Below are positions 10,055 to 22,689 of a stretch of 64,000 bases of DNA, piece after piece. How positions within the stretch are numbered: position 1 is the first letter of the stretch; each line of letters begins with the position of its first letter. The notes under the pieces were generated by a model, which saw nothing but the letters and a program-made list of their open reading frames with translations, did no database searches and had not been told where the DNA came from. A program made the position numbers and the translations under genes. The stretch lies in assembly GCA_965153455.1 (NCBI GenBank), contig OZ234496.1:4845207-4909206 (forward strand), in the 5' to 3' direction. The DNA comes from Sphagnum compactum (Eukaryota; Bryophyta; Sphagnopsida; Sphagnales).

Positions 10055-13000
10055 ATGGCAGACGTAATCGTCATTGATGTTGTCCAAGAAGTTTCGAGAA
10101 TCCTTACAGCTAGCGATGTCGTGGTGGAAGAGCTTGTAATTTATATTGATAAATATGATCCCACGGGGGACGATGGCCTTAGGGATTATATTGATTTTCG
10201 TATGAGATATCATCAATGCAAAGCTGATTCTAGCGAAGGCCGGCTTGAGGAACCACAAGTTGATGGAGATGTTAAACGCGGGTGGATTCTTTCAGGGGGG
10301 GATGTTCTAAAGGAATTGGTGTCTATAGTCCTCGAGAGCACTAATGTGAAGGCCATTCGCGTGGAATGCGGTCGTCGACCATATACCCATGATGTTATTG
10401 AGCAGTTTTTGCAAGGTCTCTGCACCAATCATACCATAGTGAATTTTCATCTAGCATTTTTTGGAAACATGGCGATTGATCTGGCGATTGATGTGTTGGA
10501 CAAATCTGCGGATATGCTTTGTCATAATACAGGCCTCAAACGTTTCAGTCTCGACGTAGACAATGTTGAAGGTAGAAAGAAGCATTTCGGTTTTGGCAAC
10601 GCACTCAAGATGAATCACACCCTTGAACATCTTGTATTGCATTTATGGGATACTTTTGCGGAATTAGATTTGGAAGAACTTGTCCAACCATTGATTATGG
10701 ACGAAAATGGGCACCAAGCCAACTCTACACTCACCACTCTTGAAGTTAGGGGACTTTCTGCTGTGAGCTCAGTTGGTGCTACCTTTGCAAGGATGCTTCA
10801 GAAAAATTCTTCCGTAAAGCATCTTGATTTGGCATCGTCTTTAACAAGTGAATCAGATGTACAAGAATTGATACGATCACTTGTAGAAAACCATTCCCTT
10901 GAAACCTTAGGCCTATCTGATTGTGATGGTGTAAAAGGCTCTGTGTTTCCTACCATTATGGATGTTCTATTGGTCAATATCACCTTGAAAGATATAGAAT
11001 TGTATGAAACTCCTTTGTATGCTCAGGGCAAGCATTTGGCCATCAAGGAACAACTACGAAGAAATGCGATGTCCAAGGAGTTACATCTCAAAAAGCTGGA
11101 GATGGCCAAGCCAACATCTGCACGAGTAATTTTTTGCGGCTCTCCATATGCCGGTACATCTTAAATCTCTCTTGGTTGAACTAGAGGACATCAATTTGTT
11201 TGTGCGTGAAACTTTGTCGTTGCCTGAATCATGTTGTCACATGGAAATTATAATTTATGACTGATTCATAGTAGAATTTCTTTTTGCATCTTCTGTTCAT
11301 GGCACATGAATGCACCTGTTTGTTGTGGAATTATGTAGGCAAAACAACCTTGCGAAAGTCGGTGGTCCGTTCCATTGAACGCAGAAGCACTATCAACAAG
11401 AGCATTCTCAATCCCTGCAAAGACTTCATGATGAAGAAGATTGATGGGGGTCAACGGCTAATCCAAGGAGGCAAACAACTTACACACCGCACACGTGGAA
11501 TCGAGGTACATAGCTTGAAAAGTAGTGAAGGGATTACATGGTCTATTTGGGACATGGGGGGTCAGGAAGAGTTCCATGGGTTCCATTATTTCATCCTTCC
11601 TGATCTAAGCGACACAGGTAACCCATCCTTGTTCCTTCTAGTTTGTAGTCCATATGTATTGAGAGATGAGGGATCCCCTTCAAAGGAGAAGGTTAAACTA
11701 CCCATAGAGATTCAGAAAGAGTTGGAGTATTGGCTTCGATTCATTGCTTCCAAGAGTCGAAGTACAATTTCCTTCAAACCAAAGGTGATCGTGGTCTTGA
11801 CTCATTCCGACAAAGTTCATGGGCTTGTTGCTCGAGCACAAGGGAGTGTCACAAGTTTGAAAGAGCAATTTGCAGAATTGCTAGATGTGTGGTCAGAACC
11901 AATTGCCGTTGAGGGCTTTTCTACTGAATCAGCTAGCAATGTGGCTAGTGTTATTGAAGACAACATTGTAAATCTTCTCGAAGCATTGCCACCTGTGTAT
12001 AAGGTGTGCAGTGATGTGAGATCAGCCTTGAACAGTTGGATGGTGAGAAATCCAAAAAGTCCAATGATGAGTTGGGAAACCTTTTCAGACCTGTGCCAGC
12101 AAACAAATTTGCGAGGGTTGGTGAAAGTAACTGCTGAAGGAAGTATGGTAGAAGCGAGGCGCAAAGCAGTTGCAACAAGCATGCACAATTCGGGAGATGT
12201 CATTTATTTTGAAGCTCTTGCTTTTCTAGTTGTGGATCTGGATTGGTTTTGCCACCGGGTGATGGGCCACCTGATCAAGCTAAGTGGGGATCGCAGTAAA
12301 CTGGTCACCGCAACAGACCCAGATGGTTTCATATCGAGGGCATACTTGGAAAGCGTTTTGGCTGATTCACTGAAATCTTCTCGTGAGCTTGGTTATGGTG
12401 GAAGTGCCTTGGATGTCAAACCAGAGAAATTGGTGGACCTTATGTTGAGGTTAGAGTTGTGTTTTGAGGACACAACCAGGTCTCATGGTGTTGGGAACTT
12501 GTTCATCCCAACAATTTTGGACATTGGTCAAGAAGCAGTCTCATGGAGTTGGTCACATATCAGTCAGAAATCCACCTACCTCGGAAGGAGGCTCCAATGT
12601 GCTGACCCAAAGCATACATTCATACCTCGAGGTCTCTTTTGTCGATTGCAGGTACTTTGTTCCCATTCCCCAATAGTTGAGTTAGGGAACTTTGCGGTCA
12701 AACTCATGTGGGGAATGCCAACTTACATTCCAAATAATTTAGAAGACTAATGCAAGACCTTGTAATGATCTACATTCTTGAAGCTCTCAATTTCATGTTA
12801 ATTTGGTCCTTCTTCATTTGATTTTGCCTTTGATTCTGAGATTCATCGATGTTCCTACAGGTATTTTTGCACAACCAATTCTTAATGTTGGAGAAGGACA
12901 TGAACATGAGAGCCTTGTATCAACCCAAAAATAACTTCATTTATATAATGCTCAATGGTGTGGAAGTTGTGGTGGATTACAATGCAGACGTGGGCACCCA

Positions 13001-14252
13001 CATTGATGTGTTGGCACACTCCAAAACCAAGAGTTTTGATGATGCTTTAGGTGTTGTTCATAAGCATATTATGGACAAAATTCTAGAACGTTGTGTTGCC
13101 ACAGATGGATGTCAGGGGGTTGTACTTGTGGAAGGTGTTATTCGCACAATGTGTGTGAAAATGTGCATGTCTTTCAAGGAGCGACAAGACCAATCTGTGC
13201 TTTTGGAAGAGTTGAAGCAAAGTGTTTTTTCTCATGGGAATGAATATGAACACCCATGGGGTGATTTGAGAAAGGGGGAGAATGTGATTCCTCGTGAGAA
13301 TGAATTTGCCAGGATGCTGATGGGCAGGGGAGAGAGAGTGAAGGCAGTGGAAAGAGGTAAGCAAGCATTGCAAATTGATGAGGTTGATGGTTTCCATGAT
13401 GAAGTGGCTATCATCACAAGAGGATCGGCAACATCAAATTCTTCCAAGACATCGGTGAACATGGAGATCACGCAAGAACCTTCACAAGAGGAGAATCAGG
13501 CACTGAGGGAACTATCTCATAAAGTTGAACACATAACAGTTGTTGTTCATGATATAAACAATACTGTTCATGATAGTCACAAGCTTCTGAGCGATGAAAG
13601 TTTACCAGTGACCAGATTCATCCACAACTTGATTGTAAACTCCTCACAACGGCAAGTTCCACGCATTGTACTCTTCACAACGGGAGATGTCAGTTTCAAA
13701 CAAAAATTGATCACAAAACTGGTTCCAGGGATGAAGGCTCCTCAACTTCATCTACTTTGCGAATACAAGGGACAGGAGCACATAGTTGAAGGACAAGCCG
13801 GTTGTCAAGTGATCATCGAAGATGAGGATTGGAAGAAAGTTCACAAGTTGGTGGTGGAGGGGTTGAAATGGGTTCTATTGGCTGTCAAAGTGGGGGCACA
13901 CATTACCATGGGGCTAGGGAACATGGTTCCAAATCCTAATTTGGAATATGAAAAGGCTGTTGTTGCGCTTGGTGAAGGTGTGCTAAATGACCCACCAATT
14001 GACTGGACCACTGTCACCCCTGGAAAGCTTGTGAGGGATGAGGCATCTGCCATCAGAACAGCAGAGAGTGTTTCTGCAGAGCAATGGTTGGTGAACTTTC
14101 TGAAGGATAAAGTCATTTTAACACAATTTGGGTTGCAGAGGGTGGTCTACAAGGACACACATGGGAGACAAACAGGAGAATTGGGATGGATCTGTCAAAA
14201 ACATTTCAAGCATGGCATGCAAGTCGGGGAATTAGAAGCATATCCAGTTTGA
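10055..14252 (+). CDS. LRR-Roc-COR GTPase (ROCO family), copy A; three exons
   Basis: Exons are 10055-11153, 11339-12651 and 12861-14252 (1267 residues). ATG at 10055 sits in good context (GATCATGGC). Intron 1 (185 bp, GT..AG) splits the Gly codon of the P-loop; intron 2 (209 bp) is phase 0 after CAG. Residues 1-360 are ribonuclease-inhibitor-type LRRs (LEHLVLHL, VKHLDLAS, LETLGLSD). Roc follows: P-loop GSPYAGKT at 362-369, switch-I-like TRGI at 418-421, DMGGQ at 438-442, THSD in the guanine-specificity position at 521-524. COR lies at about 600-800 with VVDLDWFCHRVMGHL and LELCFED..LFIPTILD. Exon 3 gives a charged linker and a conserved C-terminal domain ending GELEAYPV. No kinase domain is seen. 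Family knowledge: Roc-COR proteins are GTP-regulated, dimerising switches. Likely cytosolic; no signal peptide or membrane segment. Recognition or immune role is inference. Confidence 0.93.
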
Positions 14253-15411
14253 ATTTTGGGGTTCTCTGTCCAAAGATGACATCTCTTAGGCTCTATCACC
14301 TTTATCTTCGCTCTTTTCACCCATCTGAAGCTCTATGTGTGTTTGTCTTTTTTTGTTTTGGGGTCTTTGATCTTGTATCATATGTGGCATTTCTAGATTG
14401 TTTTGTGCTTCCTATATGTTTGTTCATTCAAAAGGCTTTCTTGTCCTCTTCAATTTGATACTTCATTCTCTTGAATTTCGACATGTTTTGTGACTCATTT
14501 CAGGCATCTCCTTTGGTGTCTTTTCTCAAGACCCTGCTGAAGCTTATGTTATACCTTGTCATCCTGACAAATGTGTCAAGCACTGATGTCCACCGACATT
14601 TCGTAATCTGTCCCAGTTTTCATGACATTGAAGTGGGAAAATTAAATTGAATGATATATGTTTCTCCTTTTGGTGTTGCCTCTTCTTTTATTGGTGATTC
14701 TTTTTCTAGTATTTGTTGAGCTGGAAGTTGGCAACCCCAGGTGCTTCCAATCTTTTGGATGTTGGCTTTATGATCCAAACCTTGTCCCCTAAAGCAAGAA
14801 CTTGGATAGCCTGAAGCAGGCCCCAGCATACCCAATCTCTTGATTTGCTTGATCTCTTCAATCCTCTCAGCTGGAATTACAATATGAAGATGTGGATGAA
14901 GTGGAGGGAAGTCAAGGATCTTGGCTACAATATTTCAGTTCTTCTGTGCAGGAGAGTACACTTCACTTTCTGCTGTGAAATGTGCTTGGATGATACCCAC
15001 GCCACCACTTACATAAATTCAGGTTTGCAAGTTCACTAGGATGACAAGACATGCTTTTTGTGAGTGTCTTTGATTGCTGTGATGAAACAATTAAATAAGC
15101 ACAGTGTTCTTGTGTTTCAGTTTTGAGATGCTGCAGTTATTGTTCATCATCAACAGCTTGCATTTTCTCTTTTGTTCTTTGAGATCTAGTTGCAAATATT
15201 TGTGTTCTGCTACTGACAAAGAGGCCAACCCCAGTATGTGCTATGTTTTCCAGAAACAAATTGGAGTGAAAAAAACTAGCTCTAACAGGATAAGTGGTTA
15301 TGGGTACAGATGGCATGCTGTCTTCAGTTTTGAATTTTTTCACATTTACTGGACCAAGAATAAGTGAATTTAAGCAAAAAAGGATTTGAATTGAGGGAAT
15401 ACGTTTCAGTA
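14253..15411. other. 3' flank of gene A, no supported coding region
   Basis: Conserved with the B copy (31239-32398). It holds the presumed 3' UTR of gene A (T-rich) and then sequence leading into the stress-protein pseudogene. The minus-strand frame at 14620-14835 is disrupted by single-base differences in copy B, which argues against its being a gene. Confidence 0.55.
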
Positions 15412-15840
15412 ATGCCTCCCTCAATGGGGATGGGTGACTGGAAAATAGCACTAGCTGTGGATCTGAATGATGAGAGTGCTTATGCTGTGAGATGGGTGGT
15501 GGCAAATTATCTGTGTACAGGGTACCCTGTCATGATCCTCATGTCAGACCAACAAGTGTTCTTTATGGAGCAGATTGGGGGCCATCAGATCAAATATTAG
15601 CCTCTGACAAAGAATTCCAACAGAAGATGGAAGAGAACTCTGATGTTCTCAATGCTGCCAAGAGCACTGACATTGCAAAGTCACATCTGGAGGTGACTAT
15701 CCCATATAATCCATAGACAGTGAAAGAACATGATATGAAGGAGCAGATCTGTCTGGAGGTTGTGTGCTTGGTAGTCAATGCCATCATCATGGTGAGTCGA
15801 GGTACACATGGTTCTCTGCTGTGTTCACTTTCCAAAACCC
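15412..15840 (+). pseudogene. Universal stress protein (PHOS32/PHOS34-like) pseudogene, copy A
   Basis: ATG at 15412 opens MPPSMGMGDWKIALAVDL, and the frame runs through DESAYAVRWVVANYLC and PVMIL, the first beta-strand/helix of plant USP-domain proteins. Near 15540 the frame breaks: the expected HVRPTSVLYGADWG follows in another frame (CTCATG where CTCCATG is expected, a one-base loss). That frame continues to TIPYNP, meets a stop at 15714-15716, then resumes with KEHDMKEQICLEV and ends near VSRGTHGS, a degraded version of the nucleotide-binding GSRG motif. Family: USPs are small cytosolic ATP-binding stress proteins; PHOS32-like ones are phosphorylated in pathogen responses. The same frameshift is in copy B, so it predates the duplication. 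Confidence 0.8.
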
Positions 15841-16747
15841 TCTTGTTTGTAGTCATTCTTTTGATCACAGTTCTGCTATATACTTTATACCTGGTGTATT
15901 GGAGAAAATTGTGTGAGAGGTGGGGTGATGAAGACTAATCTTGTGATCTTTCAAAACTCCAAGAGGAAAATGATTTCCACCGGTCTATATCATAAGAATG
16001 CTTGTCAAAATGATGTCTGGAGCACTATGCTATTTGTAGTCAAGTAGGCAGCCAGACTGACTGTATCGATGGACGTCCAACATAAATTCTTGTTTCGCCA
16101 AGGCTATGCAGTCTGAAAGCTGTTCTGTTTTTTGTTATCAAAGTAGCAAAAATGTAGATTAAGGGGTGTCATTATGTTTGTTTTAGATCAGGGTATATAT
16201 ATGTATAGGCTGCTTTACTTGCAATGGCATCAAAATGAAGCTTTGGTACACAATTTTCAAAAAGGTTCATTCAGGCCATTTACAATTTCAGCTAACAAAT
16301 TATGAGACCGAGTTTTGAAGGTGTTACATGGGAGTTGTCCAATCTATTATGCACCCATGTGTTCTGTTTGCAAAATTGCTAGGCAGCTACTGTTGTAAGG
16401 TGGAGTGCTATATGGAGAAAAGGAGCGCATGAGTTTCACACCTTGTATGCTCCTACAATTGGCACTGTATCTAGGCAAAACTCAACACCAAATGATGGTA
16501 GGTCATGAAGCTAGAAATTTTAGTGGTTCTGCTGTGAGGTAAGTTATAAGCACTGTACAATTAATCTTTGGAAAGCTATTGCCTCAGTGATCTCATGGGC
16601 CACATATACCACAGCAACATTGTTACTTCCAGCTACTAATAAATTTCTTTTACAAAGAAGTAGACTCGGAAAGAGCTTGACTTAAAAGTATAGAATGGAA
16701 TCCAGGAAAGTTAATTAGACACATTTCATTTTGGGGTCGTCCAGTTC
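15841..16747. other. 3' flank of stress-protein pseudogene
   Basis: No frame with motifs. The part at 16330-16690 is present once here but twice in tandem downstream of the B pseudogene (about 33308-33690 and 33730-34090). The A/B duplication ends at about 16728. Confidence 0.5.
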
Positions 16748-17600
16748 TTAGAGCTTCTCTGGAATGTCATCAGGCGGGTTAGCATATTGTGGAGTCATAC
16801 CCATATGGCCTTGATGTGATTGGTTTGCTGATGATGATATATGCAGTTCATGAAAGTACAATTTGGTTGTGTTTTTGGGGGATGGCCAGTTGTACAGAAT
16901 GTCAAATGCAGCATTGGGTTGTTGTCCACAAGTTTGAATGCCACGGTCCCAAAACAGGCAGCCCTGGAAGCCTGGATACTGATAGTCGGACATTTTCTGA
17001 GGTGCATAGCCCTGGAATCTCAAGGAGTGAGAATCATAAGGTCTTCGTTGACTTCACAGACACCAGCAATGTGAATGAAGTAGGACCACCAGCAGAGGTG
17101 GTTGAATCCTGATCAACCAACTCTGATGCAACAAAAGCTGCCATCTTGGACTGTGACCTCTAATGGGCAACAACGTGCAAAGGCAAAGAAGGTTTGTTGG
17201 GAGAAACTATCCTGGAAGCTTCTTTCCACTTTTGGTTTTGCCCTTTCCAACCCACAGACAGTACTGGGGTAGCCTCTATGGTTCTTAAGCAGAGATGTGG
17301 ACTGCAGTTGAGGTGGGCGAATTAAGCAGAAGGAAAAGCCTCCCAGAAGCATGTTAAATGCTGGATCATTAGGTGGACCCTCTTGAATAAGGTAAAGAGG
17401 AGGTCCATACTAGTTGTGACAGTCCTCCCCTTTTGCTGGATCCTTTGTTTCATTGGTGGTTGGTGGTTGGTGTTGGTGTAGTATTGGTGGAATTCCTCAG
17501 CATTCACATGCATCTCTTTCTGCTGGAAGAACATATTGGTAATCTCAGATAGATGTACCACTGTCCTGCAAATGCGATGGTTAGGTGAGGTTGTTTCCAA
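16748..17600 (-). other. Unidentified minus-strand ORF cluster, possible decayed gene
   Basis: Three consecutive minus-strand frames (17322-17600, 17113-17352, 16748-17023) have low-complexity, Gln/Pro/His-rich content (for example NTNHQPPMKQRIQQKG and MGMTPQYANPPDD) unlike the AT-rich surroundings. Base composition is higher in G+C than in the neighbouring 17.9-19.1 kb. I recognise no family. They may be exons or remnants of one minus-strand gene; the plus strand also has a 107-codon frame (16789-17112) that may be its shadow. Confidence 0.25.
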
Positions 17601-18224
17601 TATAGATCTGCTAATTTAGTGCTGTTCAATCCCATCTGAGCAGAAGATAGTAGGGAATCTGCCACCTCACGGACCCTAGGTTATGCCAAGAAGGATGATA
17701 CAGATAATTAGTTTCCTTGCAAAGTTTTGGTTGGAATTGAATGTTGTAAATGGGCCTGAGGTCTATTGTCTTCCACTCACTTCCGACTGAACAATCCGGT
17801 CCAGTAGGTCAATTCACATGAGAAAGAGGGTTTTCTTGAAGAAACAAAAAGGGCCAGTTGTGGGAGTATCTACTGTCCAGGATTTCTAGAGTTTCTGAAT
17901 GTCTAACCTGAGAGCTGAAAAGATGAGACATGCTGAGCACATATGAATTGTATGTGTAGGCATGTAGATGGTAGAAAGGTAAATGAATTAAAATGTAACA
18001 ATGTAGATCTTTTTTTGTTAATTTTATGTTTTGTTTTCAGGGTTAAACTTTTTTGAATTCATCCCAAATTGGCACATGTATTTTAATGTGAGAACACAAA
18101 AAAGATAACTATTTTTTATAATTTTAAAAATGAGATTCAAGGACGAAACTTATAGGTTAAATATTTTAGTTGCACCTTAACTGCAAATTGGGTTGCAATT
18201 AGAAAAATATTCTCCCACATACTT
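17601..18224. other. Intergenic transition into AT-rich DNA
   Basis: No recognisable coding content. G+C falls sharply after about 17980. Confidence 0.4.
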
Positions 18225-18250
18225 TGTGTGTGTGTGTGTGTGTGTGTGTG
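18225..18250. repeat. (TG)13 microsatellite
   Basis: Uninterrupted TG dinucleotides from 18225 to 18250, at the start of an AT-rich block. Confidence 0.95.
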
Positions 18251-18269
18251 TTTGTTTTTCAATTTTATA

Positions 18270-19110
18270 AATTATACAATTGAATATGTAATTACTTGAT
18301 AATTCTATATGTGAACAAATTATCTAAATGAATGATTTGCATTAATTAGTCCAATTCAGATAATTAATAATCAAAGTATTGTATTTAATTTTATATCTGA
18401 ATTTCAATTATCTGAAATAATCATTTAATAAGTAGTTTTAAGATAAATATCTAATAGTTAACTATTTAGATTGATTATTTGAATTCAAATAAAATTTAAT
18501 AATCATTCACTTGGATTCCCAAAATTGATTATTTAAGTTAACTAATTAAACGAATTATTGGAATCAATTAATTGAATTGATTCATCTAATTCATCTAATT
18601 TTTTGGTGAACTATTTCAAATAAATAATTATTTAATATTAATAATCTGAATTAGATGAATTAATTTAGATTAAAATTTATTTATGAATATATTAAGTAAA
18701 TTAAGTAATATAATATTAATGGTTAAGAAATTAGTGAAAATAATTAACTAATAAATAATAAATAATAATATATTTACTTATTGGCTTATTAAGTAGATAT
18801 TAAATATGTGTTAATTACTAATTATTATTGCATATTTTTATTAATTAGTTAATCAATTAGTTAATGGTAATAATCAATTAGTAATAATCAATGATTATAT
18901 TAATAAATTATTTAATATTTAATTGGTGAAAATTTAAGTAAATAAAAAATAATTAATTTTTATATATTGGTTAATATTAATTAAATTTATGAACTAATTA
19001 ATTGACATTGATTATTTCATAGCTTATATTAACTAATCAATTAGTTGATAATAATCAAACATCAATAAATAGGATTTTTCAATATGATGATTATATCATA
19101 TTAATATTAT
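18270..19110. repeat. AT-rich block of TAATTA/AATTAG-type words
   Basis: Nearly all A and T, with recurring ATTAATTA, TTAATAAT and AATCAATTAGT words that are self-complementary and could fold. No coding potential. It resembles the larger block at 34.7-36.9 kb. Confidence 0.6.
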
Positions 19111-22100
19111 TTCCCCACTATTTAATCATACCTTACAAGATATGGTATATTTTTAAACAAACCATATAAAATCAAAATGAAAATTTTGAATTTCAATATC
19201 CCCATAATATGAGCAAATATATACGTAATATACATTAAATGGAAACTAAATATCTTAATATACCATGAATATAAGCTACATATATAAATATGATAAATAC
19301 ACTTAAAATATGCTTAATGTACATTGAATACAAGCTAAATATGTTCTTAGTGTAATCCACAATATCATAATGTATATTAAATGTAAAAACACACCATAAG
19401 AAGTAGCCAAGTTGTAATTAATTTTAGAGAAGGCCTTCTCTAAATAGGGGCTTCTTTTCTCAACAACATTGACAACATTCCTTGATTCAAATTTGGATGT
19501 AGTAAATATAATAGTTCCTTGTATAGTTTATTGGTAACACATTGTAAATAGTGATGTTATCTAGTGATCCAAAGGTGTTATCGCTTTGCAAATAAAGCTT
19601 ACACAAATATTGCAAAAGGTAACGGATTTTTAATTGTTTTAGTTCATGGTTACAAAGGTTTCTTTCCACGAAATGTTCAATACATTTCCATAATGTTGTG
19701 AAGGATCTCAAATATCCAATGCAAGTTGTAATTGGAGATCACAAATCTTTATCAAACTATTGACTCCATTTCTATTGCCATGCAATCAAATCAGAAAAGC
19801 CGTTTTATTCTATTATAGCCATGATAAAGTTTCTTGATAAAAGCAAGGATGGAAGTAAAATGATTTTTTGAATATCTTCCATAAACATTTTGGTGGACCT
19901 ACTTCAATTTTAGGTGAAAACATGGTTGGCCATTGCATTTTTGGACATATTTGCAGTCCTAATAGGGGCCGAATACAAATGTGACTTTGCTTTCAAATTG
20001 AAGGACCTCATGACTCGCTTAGTCCATGTTAAAATCATGTGGTAGTAGGGTTATTGATGTAAAATTATGATAAAATGTGCATTGAATTACCTAGAGTATT
20101 CAATTTGGAACTCTTAACCAATTTCCTTATGAAGTGTTTCAAGTTGCTAAATTGTCCATAGTACTTATGCATATTTATCCAATTAATTTAGAACTAACTT
20201 TTTATACATGAGTCTTTAAGATCACATGATCTAATGCATGCCAAAAATTAGGCTAATTTAGTGTGAGTGCCAAGACACACAAATTTTATGAAAATATTAG
20301 TCCATTATGGTTCTAAATTGAAAATAGACATTTCAAGTAATTGATTTGAAGTTTTCAAATTTCCAACAACATGATGCTTTCAAGAATAATTGTCTAGGAA
20401 CAATCATTTTCAAACATTTGATTAAAATTATACATTTTTTATGTACTCCTTTCAATGGACAAAAAATTAAGATTTAACTTTCAATAAATTATTGCAAATA
20501 ACTATGAGATTGCCAAAACAAAAACAATTGGTGTTTAATACATATGTGGTTGTTTTAGATGGTGGCAATTTTTCATTTTTTGAAAATAGCAAAGTTTGAT
20601 AAGATTAGTATTGTGTTAAAATGTTAATTAAACATTCACAACCATTTGATAAAAGTACAAAAAAGGTTTAAAAATTTACAATGACCATTTTTAGGGGTTT
20701 TTAGTCTAATATTGTAATATACACCTCCCAAATTGGTGCATTTAATTCTCAACTTTTTGGTATTTAAGCCTTATGATTACAAATCTCAAAAAGTTAATTT
20801 TTTTTTTGAAAATAAAAAAAGTGTATATTTATGGTATACATTTAAAAAAAATCATTTATCATTTTAGATTACATTGGGTAGTTGGTTTCATTAGTCATTC
20901 AAATGTTTGAAATGGATTTTATGCATTGGCCCATTTCACATTGGTTGTCACCTTCCTTTTTTTTATAATCAAAATTTCAATTTACCATATATTTATGGTC
21001 AACACTTTAAGAAAAACCCCATTTGTGAGATGAAAATATGAAACTTTTCACATGGTTCACAATCATGGTTCAAAATATGTGGAATCACATGTGAAATAAA
21101 TGTAATTTTTTTTTGTAAAGGTTTAAAATCACTTCAATTGGTTTTGGACTATAATTGCATTTTTTAGTATGCAAATACACTCATATCTACCATGAAATCA
21201 AATTTTAAAATTATTTTTTAAAGAATTTTATTTTATAGGTTATGTTTTGTTGTAACATGCAACACTAAAAGTGATTTTTTTAATGTTGACATGGTTGAAG
21301 TTTAAAAACATTCATTTGGGAAAAAGTTACAATGTGACTGCATAAAAGAAGTCACTAGAGCTTGCTTTTACCCCTTTGGTACAATGTGATCATAGTAGAT
21401 TAAAAAACCTTTCTAAAATTCGAAGGTTAGTTTCATGTATATTGTGATTTTATGATTCAAATACCATGCGGTTTTATATCATCTTGGTGTTGAATATTTT
21501 GTTGGGGACATACGGAAAATTACCATTTGGGACAATACTTTGCCTCCCCCAACCATGCTTTAACCCTTTATAAAATTGATTGAAAAGCTTGCAATGGATA
21601 ACATTATGACATGAAGAGTGCCTAGTGGAACTGAGAACAGTACAAGAAGTTTGTAAAGAAATTGAAGCAACACACAAGGATGATCAGATAATGCATATGA
21701 TGGTTAATCATGTTAACGATTAATTACGAGTGTATGTAAGGCATTTGAAAATGAAAAAAGGAAAGCCACAAAAATATGAAGTGTAATTGTTGGTGGATGA
21801 TAACATGGATCTTTTGTTAATGTTGAAAGGTAGACATTCCTTATGTTCAAGCAATTCCAATGAATCACCTTTGTACACATTAAAGTAGCATGATTCATAA
21901 TCACACCTTGTTCCAAGCCATGGTGCTAATTTTTGGCATGTACTCGTTGGAATGTCATATATGGTCTGCTAGTTTTCTTTGGGTATGGAATTGCTAATGA
22001 TTTGGTTTGTAAATTGAATAGAAAAGGATTGATAAAAAATAAAAAGAAATGAATAATCTCATGCATGGAGAGTATGGGTTGAGTTGGAAGCAAACCCACA

Positions 22101-22600
22101 CCAAGATGATGTTTCCCTTACTTCAAAGGCTCATGATGGTTATTTTTTCTTTTCCTAGACAACTAGTGGACATTTTATGAAATTTCATTTTATATTTTTG
22201 ATGGGCTAAAAGATGATGCTTCAACTTTGATAAGGAGTACTCTAGTTCTAAGATTGTTCATCAAAGCTAGACCTCTACTTTTGAGGTGGGCATGGCCATC
22301 TAATGGGCCGTTAACAAACATAGGAACTCTTGCGAAACTAGCAAGCAAGGTCATATTGATCACAATTTTAGATCCTAATGGTGCTATTTGAATTTTTTGG
22401 CATGAATAATAACACCATCAAAGGGTGTCTTCTTCTGCCTTTGTTATTTTTTTATTCATGATTAATTCTTTGATGTGGTTGGTGCTACCTTCCTTTTGGG
22501 GTTTCCCCTCATGAAGGTGGAGGTACGAGTGTGGGTGTTGATTCACCCTGGTTCTTACAGCTGTACATTTAGTTTCTTAAGCAAGGTCTGATGTTAGAGG
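19111..22600. other. Intergenic DNA, no supported gene
   Basis: Short frames only (under 75 codons), none with a motif. It may contain old transposon sequence that I cannot assign. Confidence 0.45.
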
Positions 22601-22689
22601 TTAAAAGGTAACCCACCAAATGTTAAATTTGCACTTGGAGACCCCTCATCTTGTCTAAGGATACCGTATGTTGGTGTTAGTGTGGGGAC

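Larger units (their letters stand above)
8728..16728 (+). repeat. Segmental duplication, copy A (8.0 kb)
   Basis: Matches about 25720-33707 almost base for base over long stretches at an offset of about 16,985-16,992 bp. It carries the 5' minisatellite, promoter, whole LRR-Roc-COR gene and the stress-protein pseudogene. Similarity begins at the minisatellite near 8728 and ends just after TTAATTAGACACATTTC near 16728. The segment is also related to the gene C block, but only as far as the gene's 3' end. Confidence 0.9.

Noticed and set aside
11284-11338. ATG at 11299 region as an independent start for a separate GTPase gene
   Set aside because: The sequence before 11339 is the end of intron 1. 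Splicing restores a perfect P-loop with exon 1 in all three copies, so the Roc exon belongs to the LRR gene.
11817-12203. Antisense frames of 60-164 codons opposite the Roc and LRR exons
   Set aside because: They lie opposite well-supported coding exons, have no motifs of their own, and their ends are not conserved among A, B and C.
14620-14835. Minus-strand frame downstream of gene A (with GMLGPASGYPSSCF) as a small gene
   Set aside because: In copy B the equivalent frame is shifted by single-base indels, giving a different peptide, so it is not maintained.
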